Part shown: piece by piece, positions 42,909-45,407 of the stretch
Numbering within the stretch: the stretch's first letter is position 1
Layout: every line of letters starts with the position of its first letter
Source of the DNA: Clostridium sp. AF27-2AA
GTDB lineage: Bacteria > Bacillota > Clostridia > Lachnospirales > Lachnospiraceae
DNA: 45,407 nt
Assembly: GCF_003478505.1 (NCBI RefSeq)
Contig: NZ_QUFI01000005.1
Span: forward strand, 114,167 to 159,573
Reading direction: 5' to 3'
Made by a program: the position numbers and the translations under genes
Notes under the pieces: generated by a model
What the model saw: only the letters and a program-made list of their open reading frames with translations
Databases searched by the model: none
What the model was told of the DNA's origin: nothing

Positions 42909-43295
42909 ATGGACAGTGTAAAAAAGTTAATTCGAGAAATGTTTTTGTATGGGATTTTTGGATTGTTTTCGGCTTCTATGGATACTCTAAGTTTTTTTCT
43001 TTTGTCTAAGACATCAATTCCGCTTTTGCTATCTAACTTTATAAGTGTAAATATTGGAATTACTATTTCTTTTTTTCTTAATACATATTTGAACTTTAAG
43101 AAAAAAGATGAAGTTGGCAAACGTGCCATTAAGTTTTTTAGTGTTGGGTATATTGGATTAATTCTGTCGATGTTAATCATGTGGGTTGGTGTTGATGTTT
43201 TAAATCAGAAACAAATGTTAGTTAAAATTGGTTCAGTTGTGTTTGTTGCAGCAGTTCAGTATTTATTAAATAAATTTGTGACATACAAAAAATAG
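42909..43295 (+). CDS. GtrA-like membrane protein
   Basis: A 128-residue protein with four hydrophobic helices and the GtrA-family pattern: MFLYGIFGLFSASMD at the start, NFISVNIGITISFFLNTYLNF in the middle and QYLLNKFVTYKK at the end. GtrA proteins are thought to flip lipid-phosphate sugars across the membrane. The ATG at 42909 was preferred to 42894 because of GAGTGAG upstream. It stands with a GtrB-like GT2 and a GtrC-like polytopic protein. Confidence 0.85.
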   Translation: MDSVKKLIREMFLYGIFGLFSASMDTLSFFLLSKTSIPLLLSNFISVNIGITISFFLNTYLNFKKKDEVGKRAIKFFSVGYIGLILSMLIMWVGVDVLNQKQMLVKIGSVVFVAAVQYLLNKFVTYKK

Positions 43296-43449
43296 TATTG
43301 TGATTAATATTAGTGTCTCAATTATCAATGTACAAATTGAGCCACTTTGTTTGAGCATAATATGCAATTAGAGAATGGACAGATATAGAAAAACACGGAA
43401 GAGAATTTAGTAGTAATGAGTTTGTATTACCTATAGGAAGGTTCAAAAC

Positions 43450-45273
43450 ATGAAAGATATAGTAAAAAAAATATTAAGATCCATGGGGATAATGGTGGTA
43501 ATTTGTGTTTTTATTGCTGGCTTAATAGAGGCATGCTTAGTCATTGATGAGGACCATAGTGTTACACTGAGAGATGGGATTAATGAACGTGTTATAAATT
43601 TATTAGATGTAGGTAGTGTTAGTCAAGAACTTTTTATTAATAAAACACATGATATTAATATATCTACATTGATAGTTGCTGATAATTCGGAAAAAATAAA
43701 TGGTTATCTTTGTTGGAATATTACTGGTGCGAATAATCAAGTTATATATGGAAAATCATCAATTTCAGACTATGAATATGGAACATGGACAAATATGATA
43801 ATTGATGCTTCGGCCTTTAAGGGAAGTGAAATGGGAAGAGTAAATATTTGGCCAGAGAATATTCAGGGAGTTGAAAGTATACAGTTTATAGTGAGCGAAA
43901 GTGAGCAAGGGTTACAATATGGAAATTTATATGTTTCAAATGAAAAGTCGGATGGAGCGCTTGTGCTTACGCGTTTTTCATTCAGAGGCTTTAAAGCATG
44001 TCTGTTTCAGTACAAAACAATTTTTCTATATTTAATGCTGTTTTCAATAATTTTATCAGTCTGTTATTTAATTATAAAAAAGGAACCAATTATAATACTA
44101 TTATTAATTCGATGGGTGGTTGATTACATCATGTTCCAACCATACACAAATTATAACAATCAGTTCGGCTATACACTATGGATGTATTCATTTCAAAAAT
44201 TAGGATTAACTACGAGAATTTTCCCTGGTTCTATTTTAAAGCTGTTCTGTAATCAAATAAGTAGGGAAACAATGTTAAATGCGGGATTGTTTTGTCAAAT
44301 AGTTTCTATAATTGTGTTGTCGATTATTTTTTATCACGTATTGGCTAACTCGAATAAGATTAATAATGAAGCGTTGAATTTAATGTTGCTTATATATATA
44401 GCAAGCCCGGTATTTATTTCTTATTATCTTCGTCCAAATTTATTTTTACATTATGATGAATTATTATTAGTATTTTTTGTGATTTGTTTAATGTTATCGG
44501 GTAAAGAATTTGGTAAATGCAGATTTTTGGTTCCATTTATATGTGGATGTGCTATGTTAACACATGAAATGTTTATATTATTATGCTACCCGTGGTTGTT
44601 CAGTTATTTGACATATGTTTTCATTAAATCTAAAAAGAAGGAAGATGGTTACGTTTTATTCTCGAGTGCATTTATTGTGGTTGTATTGTTTTTGTGTACT
44701 GTATTAATGCAGATTAAAACAAATGATTTGGATTCGCTTTTGGGATTACTTCAGAGTGATGTTAAAGAGGAAGGGTTAATTTCTTCGTTTTATGTAAGCT
44801 CGTATTATGTAACTTCAACGCGGGACAAACTAATTTTGGATCATTATGATGCGTTTAGAACACATGCATTTACATATTTGTTATTAGGCTTATTAGTGAG
44901 TTTTCCATTATTTCATATTGCTGCTAGATTTTTTTATAGAATTGCTCAAAAAAGTAAATGCTTATTACAGAGATTAGCAATATTTTTATTTCCATTGTCC
45001 TTGCTTGGGGTTGTGGTTGCTTGTTATAAAGCTTGTGATTTTGGAAGATGGATTGTTTTATCTTGTGCGTGTATGATATTGGTAATTCTATTTATGCTTT
45101 ATACTGGTGATGAGGTGGAAGCGAAATCAATGGAATATGCGGTGGAGCCTTATAGGCGAATTTTAGGTAATAAATGGAAATATGTCATTCTTATATATTT
45201 AGCTCTGATCGGAGAAGGTGGAATACAAGGTCTATCGAAATTGCCGGAATATTTAATTCGATTTTTGAAATAG
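43450..45273 (+). CDS. Large polytopic membrane protein, possible GT-C transferase
   Basis: A 607-residue membrane protein that I do not recognise by family. It has one N-terminal membrane helix (~12-31), then a ~155-residue region (~35-190) probably outside the cell and rich in Asn and Trp, then about ten further membrane helices to residue ~600. Acidic residues lie in loops such as YYLRPNLFLHYDELL. The layout and position after GtrA resemble GtrC/GT-C enzymes that move a sugar from a lipid carrier to a glycan outside the membrane. TAGGAAGG precedes the ATG. The function is inferred from topology and neighbours only. Confidence 0.6.
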   Translation: MKDIVKKILRSMGIMVVICVFIAGLIEACLVIDEDHSVTLRDGINERVINLLDVGSVSQELFINKTHDINISTLIVADNSEKINGYLCWNITGANNQVIYGKSSISDYEYGTWTNMIIDASAFKGSEMGRVNIWPENIQGVESIQFIVSESEQGLQYGNLYVSNEKSDGALVLTRFSFRGFKACLFQYKTIFLYLMLFSIILSVCYLIIKKEPIIILLLIRWVVDYIMFQPYTNYNNQFGYTLWMYSFQKLGLTTRIFPGSILKLFCNQISRETMLNAGLFCQIVSIIVLSIIFYHVLANSNKINNEALNLMLLIYIASPVFISYYLRPNLFLHYDELLLVFFVICLMLSGKEFGKCRFLVPFICGCAMLTHEMFILLCYPWLFSYLTYVFIKSKKKEDGYVLFSSAFIVVVLFLCTVLMQIKTNDLDSLLGLLQSDVKEEGLISSFYVSSYYVTSTRDKLILDHYDAFRTHAFTYLLLGLLVSFPLFHIAARFFYRIAQKSKCLLQRLAIFLFPLSLLGVVVACYKACDFGRWIVLSCACMILVILFMLYTGDEVEAKSMEYAVEPYRRILGNKWKYVILIYLALIGEGGIQGLSKLPEYLIRFLK

Positions 45274-45309
45274 AAAATATTAAAGTGATTTAATTCAATT
45301 TATTTACTA

Positions 45310-45318
45310 TGCTATAAT
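45310..45318 (+). promoter_or_regulatory. Extended -10 element near the right edge
   Basis: TGCTATAAT (extended -10 form TGnTATAAT) with only a weak TTAATT at the -35 position. It probably serves a gene beyond the window; the last 134 bases contain no gene. Confidence 0.4.
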
Positions 45319-45407
45319 AAAATTTGGTATAGTATTTTAAAACATTACGGTATAAGCTAATATAAAGTAAGCGCTTAAATTTCAGCCGTTGATATAAAAA
45401 TTCCCGG

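Noticed and set aside
43425..43440. CCTATAGGAAGG before the polytopic protein gene as a fifth recombination site
   Set aside because: It shares only the short CCT-ATAGGAAG core with the 197-bp repeat; none of the flanking block is present, so chance similarity is likely.
1..45407. CRISPR arrays, tRNA or rRNA genes, insertion sequences
   Set aside because: No regularly spaced short repeats, cloverleaf-type tRNA sequence, rRNA segments or transposase genes were seen on reading.

Overview
The window looks like the chromosome of a gut-type Lachnospiraceae / Clostridium cluster XIVa Firmicute. Reasons: the rho-rpmE-DUF1385-prmC-prfA order, Gram-positive ribosome binding sites (AAAGGAGG-like), a class B sortase, cell-wall-binding aromatic-repeat proteins with no outer-membrane genes, and codon use that is GC-rich in housekeeping genes and clearly AT-rich in the surface-glycan genes. 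This placement is inferred from gene content; no rRNA gene is present.

Layout. (1) 1-12.3 kb, housekeeping: a 5'-truncated rho with a Q/N-rich repeat region, rpmE with a structured leader, a DUF1385 membrane protein, prmC, prfA, a class B sortase, rfbA-rfbB-rfbD (dTDP-rhamnose, no rfbC), glmM and leuA. (2) 12.3-15.4 kb, minus strand: a choline-binding-type repeat protein and a three-part fusion of HTH, LicC-like cytidylyltransferase and LicA-like choline kinase. (3) 15.5-27.3 kb: four ~600-residue secreted repeat proteins (cassettes A-D) in alternating orientation (+,-,+,-). Each starts with an identical 197-bp block covering promoter -10, 5' UTR and signal peptide. Inside lie a complete tyrosine recombinase, a decayed AAA-ATPase/PD-(D/E)XK gene and an intact copy. 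(4) 27.4-39.1 kb: a surface-polysaccharide operon with a polyprenyl-phosphate sugar-phosphate transferase, ADP-heptose genes (gmhA, hldE, hldD), a GT2, a Wzm/Wzt-like ABC exporter, three tandem GT9 heptosyltransferase-like genes and a pyruvyltransferase-like gene ending in a coiled coil. (5) 39.4-45.3 kb, very AT-rich: a DPM/GtrB-like GT2, a glycyl radical enzyme with its radical-SAM activase, a GtrA-like flippase and a large polytopic membrane protein.

Two parts stand out. The first looks like a DNA-inversion expression switch. The repeat begins exactly inside the -35 element, so only cassette A has a full promoter (TTGATA-N17-TATAAT). B, C and D have TCAATA, TCAATA and CTAATA at that place. 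A recombinase acting at these inverted repeats would put a different surface protein behind the single promoter. The neighbouring phosphocholine-activation fusion suggests that the switched proteins bind phosphocholine on the cell wall.

The second is the glycyl radical enzyme/activase pair sitting between genes resembling a GtrA/GtrB/GtrC glycan-decoration set, next to an ADP-heptose glycan operon. It suggests radical chemistry on a surface-glycan precursor. Both are inferences from sequence and gene order; tests are listed with each finding.
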